DNA from: Clostridia bacterium
Lineage (GTDB): Bacteria > Bacillota > Clostridia > Oscillospirales > CAG-272
Direction: 5' to 3'
Length of the DNA: 42,759 nt
Assembly: GCA_017508605.1 (NCBI GenBank)
Contig: JAFVYN010000125.1
Coordinates: forward strand, 1-42,759
The notes under the pieces are model-generated. The model did not search any database, was not told where the DNA came from, and was given only the letters and a program-made list of their open reading frames with translations. This document shows, piece after piece, positions 7,931-15,641 of the stretch (positions are counted from its first letter, which is position 1; each line of letters begins with the position of its first letter). The translations under genes and the position numbers were made by a program.

Positions 7931-8632
7931 ATGCAGAGTGAAGCTTTACGGGAAAATGAAGGAAAGAATCTGACGGTTACGGTGGATGGGGTGTCCTATC
8001 ACCGCATTCCCGTGAAGACCAAGCTGATCGTCAAGGACGATGATCTTTGCGAGGTGGCAAGGACCTATGCGGGTGAGCATCTCAGAGAAGGCGATATCTT
8101 TTTCATTTCGGAAAAGGCTGTGGCATGCTCCGAGGGACGCGCGATCCCGATGAAGGAGATAAAACCGAGAAGGCTTGCGAAGTTTTTGACGAAATTCGTG
8201 TACAAAAGCCCTTACGGAATCGGGCTTGGCATTCCCGAAACGATGGAAATGGCGCTTCGTGAATGCGGTACGCTTCGCATTCTGTTCGCGGCAGGCGTTT
8301 CGGCACTCGGCAAGCTTCTCAGACGCCGCGGATGGTTTTATAAGGTAGCGGGCTATAAGGCTCGCTCGATCGACGGACCGACCAAGAACACCATTCCGCC
8401 CTATAACGAATACGTTGTGCTTGGCCCGAAAAATCCCGACGCGACTGCCAGAATGCTCTCCGAGGCGCTTGGCTGTACCGCTCTTGTGGTGGACATCAAC
8501 GATATTGACGGCGTGATCCTCGGCTCGTCCGACAAAACGCTCGACCGTTCGCTGTTTGTCCGCATCCTGAAGGACAACCCCTTGGGACAGGACTGCCAGC
8601 AGACACCCATGGGTATTATTCGCCCGCTTTGA
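7931..8632 (+). CDS. Coenzyme F420-0:L-glutamate ligase (CofE)-like protein
   Basis: A 233-residue cytoplasmic protein of the F420-0:gamma-glutamyl ligase family (CofE/FbiB-N type), whose known members join glutamate to F420-0 using GTP. Recognisable stretches are HRIPVKTKLI near the N-terminus, the REGDIFFISEKAVA strand-helix, and the DINDIDGVILGSS and GQDCQQTPMGIIRP segments at the C-terminus. No F420 biosynthesis gene is seen nearby, and most gut Clostridia are not known to make F420, so the real acceptor is an open question. GTAGGAG precedes the ATG. The gap to the Lrp gene is only 51 bases, with a weak GGGG/CCCC hairpin, so the two are probably co-transcribed. Confidence 0.82.
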   Translation: MQSEALRENEGKNLTVTVDGVSYHRIPVKTKLIVKDDDLCEVARTYAGEHLREGDIFFISEKAVACSEGRAIPMKEIKPRRLAKFLTKFVYKSPYGIGLGIPETMEMALRECGTLRILFAAGVSALGKLLRRRGWFYKVAGYKARSIDGPTKNTIPPYNEYVVLGPKNPDATARMLSEALGCTALVVDINDIDGVILGSSDKTLDRSLFVRILKDNPLGQDCQQTPMGIIRPL

Positions 8633-8683
8633 TATGATTTTTGGGGGATAAGCCCCATCAGATAAAGGAAAGGATTTATAAAT

Positions 8684-9142
8684 ATGGATATTATCGACAT
8701 TAAGATCCTCAACATTCTCAAGGAGAACGCAAGAACCAAGGCTTCCGCGATTGCTGATGAGATCGACCTCTCGATCTCCGCCGTGACCGAGCGTATCAAA
8801 AAGCTTGAGCAGAGCGGCATTATCGACAAGTATACCCTGATCGTCAATCAGAAGAAGATCGGTAACGACATTTCTGCCGTGATGGAGGTTTCAATCGACC
8901 ATCCCAGCCATATTGATTCGTTCATCAATTTTGTCAACCAGACGAAAAACATCATTTCCTGCTACTGTGTGACCGGTGATTATGATTTTATTCTCAAGAT
9001 CATGATCGACTCGTCCGAAGGTCTTGAACAGCTCTACCGTATGGTCAAGGGCTTCGAGGGTGTCAAGGCGACCAAGACCTACATTATACTGAAAAATATC
9101 AAAAACGAGCTGACACTGATTCCCGAGGATCTTGCGGACTGA
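8684..9142 (+). CDS. Lrp/AsnC family transcriptional regulator
   Basis: A 152-residue DNA-binding regulator of the feast/famine family. Residues 1-60 are the AsnC-type helix-turn-helix (DIKILNILKENART and LSISAVTERIKKLEQSGII). About 65-145 is the RAM ligand-binding and oligomerisation domain, with the GDYDFILKI strand typical of the effector pocket. Members usually bind amino acids and act on neighbouring genes. Here the neighbours are the CofE-like ligase in front and PRPP synthetase behind. GAAAGGA precedes the ATG at good spacing. Effector and targets are not visible from the sequence. Confidence 0.93.
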   Translation: MDIIDIKILNILKENARTKASAIADEIDLSISAVTERIKKLEQSGIIDKYTLIVNQKKIGNDISAVMEVSIDHPSHIDSFINFVNQTKNIISCYCVTGDYDFILKIMIDSSEGLEQLYRMVKGFEGVKATKTYIILKNIKNELTLIPEDLAD

Positions 9143-9151
9143 GTGACGGTG

Positions 9152-9245
9152 ACGGTTTTGTGAAAAACTCCCACAATCTTCTGTCAAAATAGGCGATATT
9201 TCTACAGGATTTTTGTTCGAAAGCTCTTCACAAAACCGTTTTTTT
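9152..9245 (+). promoter_or_regulatory. Long structured hairpin with T-run between lrp and prs
   Basis: ACGGTTTTGTGAA (9152-9164) is perfectly complementary to TTCACAAAACCGT (9227-9239), which runs into seven Ts (9239-9245). The 62-base loop can fold again: CTGT/ACAG flanking AAATA/TATTT around GGCGA. It begins ten bases after the lrp stop. It may be a terminator with an unusually long loop or a cis-regulatory RNA. It does not match a riboswitch class I know. Confidence 0.55.
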
Positions 9246-9255
9246 ATGGTAGACT
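9227..9255 (+). promoter_or_regulatory. Promoter of prs overlapping the upstream hairpin
   Basis: TTCACA (9227-9232), a 17-base spacer and TGGTAGACT (TAGACT at 9250-9255). The -35 box lies in the right arm of the hairpin at 9152-9239. Confidence 0.6.
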
Positions 9256-9302
9256 ATTTCTGTTGTTATTCTTTAAAATTACATATTTCGTGGAGGAAAC
9301 AA

Positions 9303-10421
9303 ATGAGCGAACTTTTTGGCGAACTTAGTGTCATTGGCATGCGCGGCTGTGAGGATTTTACCAAGCAGGTCGACAGATACCTGATGGAATGGCGCAATTC
9401 TCCGCACAGCTTTGTGGTAGAGGCTGACTGTCCTCGTTTTGGAAGCGGCGAAGCCAAGGGCTGCCTGCATCAGTCGATGAGAGGTCATGATGTATTCATC
9501 GTGTCCGATGTGTTCAACTACGGCGTTACCTATAAAATGTACGAACGTATCGTGCCCATGAGCCCCGATGATCATTTCCAGGACCTCAAGCGTATCATTG
9601 CCGCGATCGGTGGTAAAGCAAGACGCATTTCGGTCATCATGCCCATGCTGTATGAAGGCAGACAGCACAAGAGAACCGGCAGAGAATCGCTTGACTGCGC
9701 GCTGGCTCTTCAGGAGCTTGTCAATATGGGTGTGGACAACCTCATTACCTTTGACGCACACGATGCCCGCGTACAGAACGCGATCCCGCTCAGCGGTTTT
9801 GAAAACGTGCGTTGCACCTATCAGATGATCAAGTCCTTGGTCAAAAACGTTCCCGGTGTTTCCTTTAACAGTAATGATATCGCCATTGTTTCTCCCGACG
9901 AGGGCGGCATGGGTCGTTGTATTTACTATTCCTCGGTTCTGAAGGTTGATCTCGGCATGTTCTATAAGCGCCGCAATTTCTCGGTCATTATTGACGGTAA
10001 GAACCCCATCGAGGCGCATGAATACCTCGGCAAGAGCGTCAGAGGCAAGGATATTATTGTCGTTGATGATATGATCTCCTCGGGCGGCTCGATCATCGAC
10101 GTTGCCAAGCAGCTCAAGGACAAGGGTGCGAGACGTATCTTTGTGTTCTCAACCTTCGGCCTTTTCTGCAACGGTCTTGAAACGATGGACAAGGCGTATG
10201 AAGACGGTCTCATTGACAAGATCTTCACCACCAACCTCATCTACCGTCCCGCCGAGCTTCTTGCCCGCCCCTGGTACGCTGAGGTCAATATGTGTAAGTA
10301 CGTCTCTCTCATCATTGATACCCTCAACCACGATGAGTCGATCGCACCCCTTCTCAGCCCCGCCAACCGCATCCATGCGTTCATCGACAAAAAGGTCGCA
10401 GAAGGTGTTCTTAAGGTATAA
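9303..10421 (+). CDS. prs: Ribose-phosphate pyrophosphokinase (PRPP synthetase), divergent long form
   Basis: Makes PRPP from ribose-5-phosphate and ATP for nucleotide, His and Trp synthesis. The 372-residue product is longer than the usual 310-320 and belongs to a divergent clostridial branch. It keeps the key parts: MYEGRQHKR in the ATP/regulatory region, TFDAHD, and the PRPP loop DIIVVDDMISSGGSI. The N-terminal 60 residues (MSELFGELSVIGM and following) and an insertion before the C-terminus are not typical of classical Prs. The start at 9303 is set by GGAGG seven bases upstream; an earlier in-frame start at 9213 would lie in the promoter region. It has its own promoter and a strong terminator. 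Confidence 0.93.
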   Translation: MSELFGELSVIGMRGCEDFTKQVDRYLMEWRNSPHSFVVEADCPRFGSGEAKGCLHQSMRGHDVFIVSDVFNYGVTYKMYERIVPMSPDDHFQDLKRIIAAIGGKARRISVIMPMLYEGRQHKRTGRESLDCALALQELVNMGVDNLITFDAHDARVQNAIPLSGFENVRCTYQMIKSLVKNVPGVSFNSNDIAIVSPDEGGMGRCIYYSSVLKVDLGMFYKRRNFSVIIDGKNPIEAHEYLGKSVRGKDIIVVDDMISSGGSIIDVAKQLKDKGARRIFVFSTFGLFCNGLETMDKAYEDGLIDKIFTTNLIYRPAELLARPWYAEVNMCKYVSLIIDTLNHDESIAPLLSPANRIHAFIDKKVAEGVLKV

Positions 10422-10436
10422 GACAGCAAAAAAGCC

Positions 10437-10472
10437 ATTGCGAGACTTCTCATCGGAAGTCTCGCAATTTTA
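10437..10472 (+). terminator. Intrinsic terminator after prs
   Basis: ATTGCGAGACTTC (10437-10449) pairs perfectly with GAAGTCTCGCAAT (10456-10468) around a six-base loop, followed by TTTTATT. The 200 bases from here to 10675 hold no gene that I can see. Confidence 0.93.
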
Positions 10473-10675
10473 TTCGCCCGCGAGGACTTTACTTCTCTGT
10501 TTTGACGCCATTTTATGAGGAAACCGGGATATTGCTCTTGTTTTCTCTTTGACTTTATGTTCTATTCAAAACAGCATGGCAGGGGCGTCGAAGGAAAGCC
10601 TGAGATAAAACGGAAAGAAACAGGAATTTTCAATATCGGGCATGATCTAATGGATTGTAGCCTTCAGGAGGAACT

Positions 10676-11254
10676 ATGATAACGACGAAAAAAGAGCTTA
10701 AGCAGTATTTGTTACAAGATGCGATCGCGTTACGGTGTGAGAGAAAGAGACCGCGACTGTTTGGAGACGATATTTGGAAATTCCAAATACTGTTGAGAAA
10801 AAACGAGTATTATACGAATGCATTTCACAGCTCTAAAAAATATCTTCTCTTTCATTACATCTGGTATAGGATCAAATTCCATAAACAGTCTGTAAGATTA
10901 GGGTTTTCTATCCCGATCAATGTCTTTGGTCCGGGGTTATCGATTGCTCATTACGGTACGATCGTTGTGAATAGCGCGGCTAAAGTCGGAAAGAATTGCC
11001 GTATACAGGAGGGTGTCAATATCGGTGCTACCAATGGCAGTATGTCGGCCCCCAGAATCGGTGACAACGTCTTTATCGGAACCGGCGCAAAGATCATTGG
11101 CGATATTTCCATTGCCGATGACGTTGCGATCGGTGCCAATGCTGTTGTTGTGAAATCAATTACCGAAAGCGGCGTTACCTATGGAGGGGTTCCGGCAAAG
11201 AAAATCAGCTCAAACAATTCTCGCGCCAATCTGTCTCCCAAGCTTTTTGAATAA
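10676..11254 (+). CDS. Serine O-acetyltransferase-like hexapeptide acetyltransferase
   Basis: A 192-residue left-handed beta-helix acyltransferase that moves acetyl groups from acetyl-CoA. Residues about 75-180 carry the hexapeptide repeats (for example VNVFGPGLSI-type and IGDNVFIGTGAKIIGDI turns). The C-terminal YGGVPAKKI motif is shared by CysE and polysaccharide O-acetyltransferases, and the His in IAHYGTIVVN matches the catalytic His position. It is shorter at the N-terminus than CysE, so it may modify a capsule or exopolysaccharide rather than serine. No cysK or capsule genes lie nearby. AGGAGG is unusually close, four bases from the ATG. Codon use is more AT-rich than the neighbours, which suggests lateral transfer. 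Confidence 0.82.
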   Translation: MITTKKELKQYLLQDAIALRCERKRPRLFGDDIWKFQILLRKNEYYTNAFHSSKKYLLFHYIWYRIKFHKQSVRLGFSIPINVFGPGLSIAHYGTIVVNSAAKVGKNCRIQEGVNIGATNGSMSAPRIGDNVFIGTGAKIIGDISIADDVAIGANAVVVKSITESGVTYGGVPAKKISSNNSRANLSPKLFE

Positions 11255-11295
11255 AACGTCAAGCCTCCGTCAATCTCCGCCCCGGCAGAATAAAC

Positions 11296-11327
11296 GAACC
11301 CCGACAGACCGTGTCGGGGTTCATTAT
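11296..11327. terminator. Bidirectional terminator between convergent genes
   Basis: GAACCCCGACA (11296-11306) pairs with TGTCGGGGTTC (11312-11322), loop five bases. Moderately T-rich tails lie on both sides. It serves the acetyltransferase on the plus strand and possibly the GH36 gene on the minus strand. Confidence 0.75.
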
Positions 11328-11401
11328 TTGATAGGCGTTCGGTTAGCGGCTTTTTCCGTGCTTGAGATCCACACTGAGAGTAATCATCAAGCGCTTGGAT
11401 T

Positions 11402-13159
11402 CTATGCGGTCAGATACAAAAATCCGTTATGGGGAACGGAGAATTTGGTGATGCCCGTAAGCGACTCGGTGGACTCTTCGAGGACCTCGCCCATGCAGTT
11501 CTCTATCTTGATCGCGGCGGTACGCGGGGCAGAACTTTCGATATAAAGGGATGAGTCGCCCGTCGCGTTGACTAGGATCACCGTTTTTGCCGTGTCGGGC
11601 AGGGAATACAGGGAATCGGCATAGAGGCCGACAATGACGGTATCATCCCGTTCTGCCGTGACGGTGGTATAATTTGCTTCGGGATGAAGGGGCTTCAATT
11701 TACCGTGAAGCAAGATGTGTCGGTATTTGTCGAAAAATGACATATACTGTCTGAGCATTTTGGTGTGCGAAGGCGAGAGCCTTTCGAGCATCACCGAGAT
11801 CTGCGGCGTGCAGAAGAGACAGGCGGCAAGCTGATCGGCGGCTGCCTCGGGAGAGGCATCGTAGTCCCACATCAGCATATCGGAATGGATCGCCGTGGCG
11901 GTTTGTCGGGTGGGATCGCCCGCTAACAGACGAAGATCGATCGACGATACACGGTTGACAAGCGAAGCGCCCGCGCAGTCACCCACGCGGAGAATATTAC
12001 CGTAGGTCTGCATGACGGGTCCGATATAGCTTTGTCGGAATTCGATCATGATATCGGGCTTGACTGTCCTTAAAGCGGTCAGGATCTCATCGAGAAGTCT
12101 TGCCACCGCATCCTCAAGCGAGGGGCAGTCCATGGCTTCATAGTCGGTTGAGGATTCGTCCGAGAGGGAAAAGCTGTCGATAAAATCGAGCTTGAAGCCG
12201 TCGAGATCCCACGTTTTCAGCGCGGTAAGATACGTATCGACCAAAAAGTCACGCACCTCGCGAAAACGGGGGTCAAGGATGAAAACGTTGCGGTTATGAT
12301 CCTTCGGGCGCAGGTATTTACCTGTGAAGCGGCGGTAGTTTTTGGCGTAAAGCCCGATGAAGGGAACGGAATACCAAAGAATACACGTCATCCCGATCGC
12401 ATGGAGAGAGTCGACAAAGCGGCGCATATCGGGGAATTTGGAGGGGACTGCCTCCCAGTCGCCGCAGTAGGTATAGCCCGTGACGGTTTCGTCGCACTGC
12501 CAGCCGTCATCAACAATGACGGTATCCATGCCGAGCGCCTTTGCCATTTTGCACTGCGTGAGAAGGGCATCCTCGGTGATGTTTTTTTGAAAGTTGTACC
12601 ATGAAGAGAGCATTGTGCGTGTGGCGTCGGCGGGGACGGGCGCGGCGGGATAACCGAGCGCCTCCCACCACAGGCGTGTGTCATAGATCGCCTCATAGTA
12701 GGGCTTCTTGGCGGTGTCGATGCGGAGCAGGACTTCGTAGTGAGAGAGGGCGTCGACACGGTTGGTGAACAGTTCGACGGTACATAGCACCTTGCCGTTT
12801 CGCTCTTCCATGCCGCCCGTCAGCCGCATGGGGGTAGCGGCATCGGACAGCGCGAAGGTACAGCGGTTTTCCCCCGCCTTGTTATACAGGGCATAGACGG
12901 GCGCGCCGGAAGCCGAGCGCGAATGGGTGTCGAGCGGTCGCCAGGAGGGCATCAGCTCGTGATGGAATCTGCCGCCCGGTGTCCAGACGGCAAAAATATC
13001 GTCAAACTCGACAAACCACCACAGCTTGATAGGGTCGGGGACTGTGGCTTCGGGGTAGTCGACGGTGACGCGGTAGGTAAAAAGAGAGTCTTCCCGGATA
13101 AGGGGTATGACTGAAACGGCGGCATCGGTAATATCCCGTTGGATCATGATCGATTTCAT
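11402..13159 (-). CDS. GH36-type alpha-galactosidase, cytoplasmic
   Basis: A 585-residue clan GH-D enzyme expected to release galactose from alpha-galactosides such as raffinose or melibiose. No signal peptide is seen, so it acts inside the cell. The barrel shows VDDGWQ (Asp217/Asp218), DGFKLDFID with nucleophile Asp325, MIEFRQS, and RVGDCAG with acid/base Asp394. The N-terminal 170 residues are a beta-sandwich and the last 80 a beta-domain. It is shorter than classical 700-residue GH36 enzymes, as in the compact subgroups. GAGG lies five bases before the ATG. The gene follows the aldo/keto reductase on the same strand, but a hairpin with T-run ends only 14 bases before its start. Together with the exported GH97 lipoprotein it suggests use of alpha-galactosides, though no transporter is visible. 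Confidence 0.88.
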   Translation of the reverse strand: MKSIMIQRDITDAAVSVIPLIREDSLFTYRVTVDYPEATVPDPIKLWWFVEFDDIFAVWTPGGRFHHELMPSWRPLDTHSRSASGAPVYALYNKAGENRCTFALSDAATPMRLTGGMEERNGKVLCTVELFTNRVDALSHYEVLLRIDTAKKPYYEAIYDTRLWWEALGYPAAPVPADATRTMLSSWYNFQKNITEDALLTQCKMAKALGMDTVIVDDGWQCDETVTGYTYCGDWEAVPSKFPDMRRFVDSLHAIGMTCILWYSVPFIGLYAKNYRRFTGKYLRPKDHNRNVFILDPRFREVRDFLVDTYLTALKTWDLDGFKLDFIDSFSLSDESSTDYEAMDCPSLEDAVARLLDEILTALRTVKPDIMIEFRQSYIGPVMQTYGNILRVGDCAGASLVNRVSSIDLRLLAGDPTRQTATAIHSDMLMWDYDASPEAAADQLAACLFCTPQISVMLERLSPSHTKMLRQYMSFFDKYRHILLHGKLKPLHPEANYTTVTAERDDTVIVGLYADSLYSLPDTAKTVILVNATGDSSLYIESSAPRTAAIKIENCMGEVLEESTESLTGITKFSVPHNGFLYLTA

Positions 13160-13173
13160 ACTGTCCTCACATG

Positions 13174-13200
13174 AAAAAGGGACTTGAGAGTCCCTTTTTT
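13174..13200 (-). terminator. Terminator-like hairpin between the reductase and GH36 genes
   Basis: On the plus strand AAAAAGGGACT (13174-13184) and AGTCCCTTTTT (13189-13199) form an 11-base stem with a four-base loop. On the minus strand it comes two bases after the reductase stop and ends with T5, only 14 bases before the GH36 ATG. It may end or attenuate read-through into GH36. Confidence 0.75.
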
Positions 13201-13202
13201 GA

Positions 13203-14216
13203 TTAGCGGCTCTTCAGAATAGCGTCGATGGCGGCAAGCTCTTCTGAAGAGAGGGTCATATTGTCAAGCGCTTTGACGTTTTCCAGCACCTGCTCGGGCT
13301 TCGACGCGCCGATGAGGGCGGAGGTCACGACGGGATCGCGCAGTGCCCAGACAAGAGCAAGCTGAGCAAGGGTCTGTCCGCGGGCGGCGGCGATCTCGTT
13401 GAGGGCGCGGGTGGTCTTGAGGAGATTTTCGTTGATGTCCGAAGCGCGCAGGAATCTCGGATCGTGAATGGCACGGGAATCCTCGGGAATGCCGTTCAGG
13501 TATCTGCCCGTGAGTCTGCCCCCCGCAAGAGGGCCGAACGCCATGATACCAACACCTTCCTCACGGCAAACGTCGCTAAGGCCATGCTCGATGCCGCGGT
13601 TGAACATGTTGTAATTGGGCTGATGGATGAGCATATGCATGCCCATGTCCTTCATGCAAGCGATGGCACGCTTTGTCTGATCGGGATTGTAGTTCGATAT
13701 GCCCGCATAAAGGGCTTTGCCGCTCTTGACGATATCGTAAAGCGCACCCATGGTTTCCTCGATGGGAGTCCCGTCATCGGGGCGGTGGTGATAGAAGATA
13801 TCGACGTAGTCAAGCTTCATTCTCAGCAAGGACTGATCAATGCTTGCCATCAGATATTTTCTCGAGCCGTCGTTTCCGTAGGGACCTTTCCACATATCGT
13901 AGCCCGCTTTGGTCGAAATGATCATTTCGTCGCGGTAGGGACGGAAATCGCGCTCCATATGAATCCCAAAGTTGCGCTCGGCTTCGCCGTAGGGCGGTCC
14001 GTAATTGTTAGCGAGGTCAAAATGCGTGATGCCGTTGTCAAAAGCGGTGCGTAAGATCGCCTGCTGTGTTCTGAAGGGCGTAATGTCCCCGAAATTGTGC
14101 CAGAGTCCGAGCGAGAGCAGGGGAAGCTTCAGCCCGCTTCTGCCACAGCGACGGTAGGGCATTTTCGAATAACGGTCGTCTTTTGCGAAATAAGGCATGT
14201 ACTGTTGGTAGCTCAT
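13203..14216 (-). CDS. Aldo/keto reductase, YghZ/GprA (AKR14) type
   Basis: A 337-residue NADPH-dependent oxidoreductase of the AKR14 group, whose characterised E. coli member YghZ reduces L-glyceraldehyde-3-phosphate and methylglyoxal. The catalytic tetrad is visible: Asp67 in HFDLANNYG, Tyr72, Lys103 in STKAGYD and His144 in FYHHRPD. The extra GPPYGEAERNFG segment and the GPLAGGRLTGRY motif are typical of this group, and the C-terminal NADPH site includes GASKPEQVLEN. The start has AAAGGAG seven bases before the ATG, and a promoter lies at 14249-14276. The physiological substrate here is unknown. Confidence 0.92.
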   Translation of the reverse strand: MSYQQYMPYFAKDDRYSKMPYRRCGRSGLKLPLLSLGLWHNFGDITPFRTQQAILRTAFDNGITHFDLANNYGPPYGEAERNFGIHMERDFRPYRDEMIISTKAGYDMWKGPYGNDGSRKYLMASIDQSLLRMKLDYVDIFYHHRPDDGTPIEETMGALYDIVKSGKALYAGISNYNPDQTKRAIACMKDMGMHMLIHQPNYNMFNRGIEHGLSDVCREEGVGIMAFGPLAGGRLTGRYLNGIPEDSRAIHDPRFLRASDINENLLKTTRALNEIAAARGQTLAQLALVWALRDPVVTSALIGASKPEQVLENVKALDNMTLSSEELAAIDAILKSR

Positions 14217-14248
14217 TGGGATTCTCCTTTGTCATTAATGTTACCTTT

Positions 14249-14276
14249 ATTATAGCAAAATCACAGAAATAATCAA
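14249..14276 (-). promoter_or_regulatory. SigA-type promoter of the aldo/keto reductase gene
   Basis: On the minus strand TTGATT (14271-14276), a 16-base spacer and TATAAT (14249-14254), about 33 bases before the start. Confidence 0.75.
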
Positions 14277-14294
14277 GTGTTTTTGTTATATCGG

Positions 14295-14333
14295 CAAAAA
14301 AACAGCGCAAGCTTCAAAAAGGCTTGCGCTGTT
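14295..14333 (-). terminator. Intrinsic terminator of the exported beta-helix protein gene
   Basis: AACAGCGCAAGC (14301-14312) pairs perfectly with GCTTGCGCTGTT (14322-14333), loop nine bases. On the minus strand it ends in a run of seven Ts (14296-14302 complement). Confidence 0.88.
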
Positions 14334-14345
14334 TTCATGATACAA

Positions 14346-15617
14346 TCATTCGGCAAATGCTGCCGTGGGGGTGTTCTGATAGTCGGCGGGTACACCGGTG
14401 ATCACCCAGCCGAAGATGACGCTTCCGTCACCGGCGGTGTAGGTGTCGGCATAGCCGTCTCCCTCTGCGGTAACGTTATAGTAAAGGGTCTCGGGGGTCT
14501 TTTCGATGCTCTTTTCAGTATTGCCGTTGCTGAACGCGATGCGAACCTTGAGAGAATCAGCCGATGCGGCAAATTCCTTGGTAGCAACGCAGAGGATACG
14601 GTAGTCCTTGAGGGAGGCATCGTCCTTGTTGGTTCTGGTCTGATAATAGAAGGTGTAGTTACCTTCGCTCACAAGCTCGGTGGCATAGGACAGCGCACCG
14701 CCGAGGTTATCCTTGAGAAGTTCGCCGGGGATACCGTCGCAACGGACACCGTCATTCGACTTGTACATAAGACCGATGGACTTGTCGGTGCAGACTGCGA
14801 TCTCAGCCTCGCCCTTGCAGTAGTTCATCGTGATCTCGCCGTCGCCGTCATAAGCGCCAAGGATCTGAGATGCGTGCATACGGGGGGAATCGGCGGTATA
14901 GACCGAAGAGGTTGCGTCTACCGTGCAGTTCGTGAAGGTGGTGTTGCCGGTGGCTCTTGCGACGAGGGTCGCGGCGTAGCCCATAAAGCCTTGGTTTTCG
15001 TTGACACCCTTGCCAACGGTCTTGACTGTGATACCGACAGCATGTACGTTTTCAAGGGTCGCGCCGTCCGCATAGCCTGCGAGATAAGCGACGTCCATAC
15101 GGTTGTTCTTGTTGAAGTTTGCCTGAAGGGACATCGTGCCGTTTTCGAGGGTCAGGTTCTTGACCGTGCCCGAAAGGGTGACGAAGAGGGTGGCAAAGCC
15201 GCAGTAACCGAAGCAGAAGTGGTTCTTGACCGATTCATGATCGTCCGAGAAGATGCCTTCGCCGCTCCAGCGGTAAAAATTGTTGCCGCCGATCACGTTG
15301 TCTCTGTTGACGCAGTTTGCGTCAGAGTTGTCGATGAGAATCGTCGAGGAAAGTCCCGTGATCTTATGTCCTGCGCCATCAAAGGTGCCGCTGTAGGTCA
15401 CAAGCGGACCGAAGCCTTCAAAATCAGTGAAGTCAATGTCGGCGGTGAGGGTGATGTTGGTGGTGTTATCGAGAATGCCGGCGTTGATCTTGCCGATGGT
15501 TTCAAAAAGCTCATCAGCGGTGGAGACCGTGACGGTATCCTCTGCCGCAAAGATCGCGAAGGGCATTACGGTGACGGTAAAGAGTGCCGCGAGAAGGAAT
15601 GCGAGAATTTTTTTCAT
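14346..15617 (-). CDS. Exported repeat-rich (beta-helix-like) protein
   Basis: A 423-residue secreted protein. The N-terminus is a clear signal peptide (MKKILAFLLAALFTVTVM, cleavage probably after AIFA). Residues about 30-90 carry the VSTADELFETIGKIN, NITLTADIDFT and GTFDGAGHKITGL pattern that opens many clostridial right-handed beta-helix and GLUG-type surface proteins. The middle has repeated short strands (ITLTLENG-like, FTNCTVDA). There is no LPXTG, SLH or other anchor, so it is probably released or loosely bound. The start is set by GGAGG five bases before the ATG at 15617. Its strong promoter lies between inverted repeats (15642-15730), which could make expression phase-variable. Function is unknown. 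Confidence 0.78.
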   Translation of the reverse strand: MKKILAFLLAALFTVTVMPFAIFAAEDTVTVSTADELFETIGKINAGILDNTTNITLTADIDFTDFEGFGPLVTYSGTFDGAGHKITGLSSTILIDNSDANCVNRDNVIGGNNFYRWSGEGIFSDDHESVKNHFCFGYCGFATLFVTLSGTVKNLTLENGTMSLQANFNKNNRMDVAYLAGYADGATLENVHAVGITVKTVGKGVNENQGFMGYAATLVARATGNTTFTNCTVDATSSVYTADSPRMHASQILGAYDGDGEITMNYCKGEAEIAVCTDKSIGLMYKSNDGVRCDGIPGELLKDNLGGALSYATELVSEGNYTFYYQTRTNKDDASLKDYRILCVATKEFAASADSLKVRIAFSNGNTEKSIEKTPETLYYNVTAEGDGYADTYTAGDGSVIFGWVITGVPADYQNTPTAAFAE

Positions 15618-15641
15618 AAATACCTCCATGATTGTAAAAAT

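Noticed and set aside
9213..9302. Longer N-terminus of prs from 9213
   Set aside because: It would start inside the structured element and promoter region; the GGAGG before 9303 decides.
9143..9302. PRPP (ykkC-type) riboswitch before prs
   Set aside because: None of the conserved ykkC core segments is visible; only a generic long hairpin is seen.
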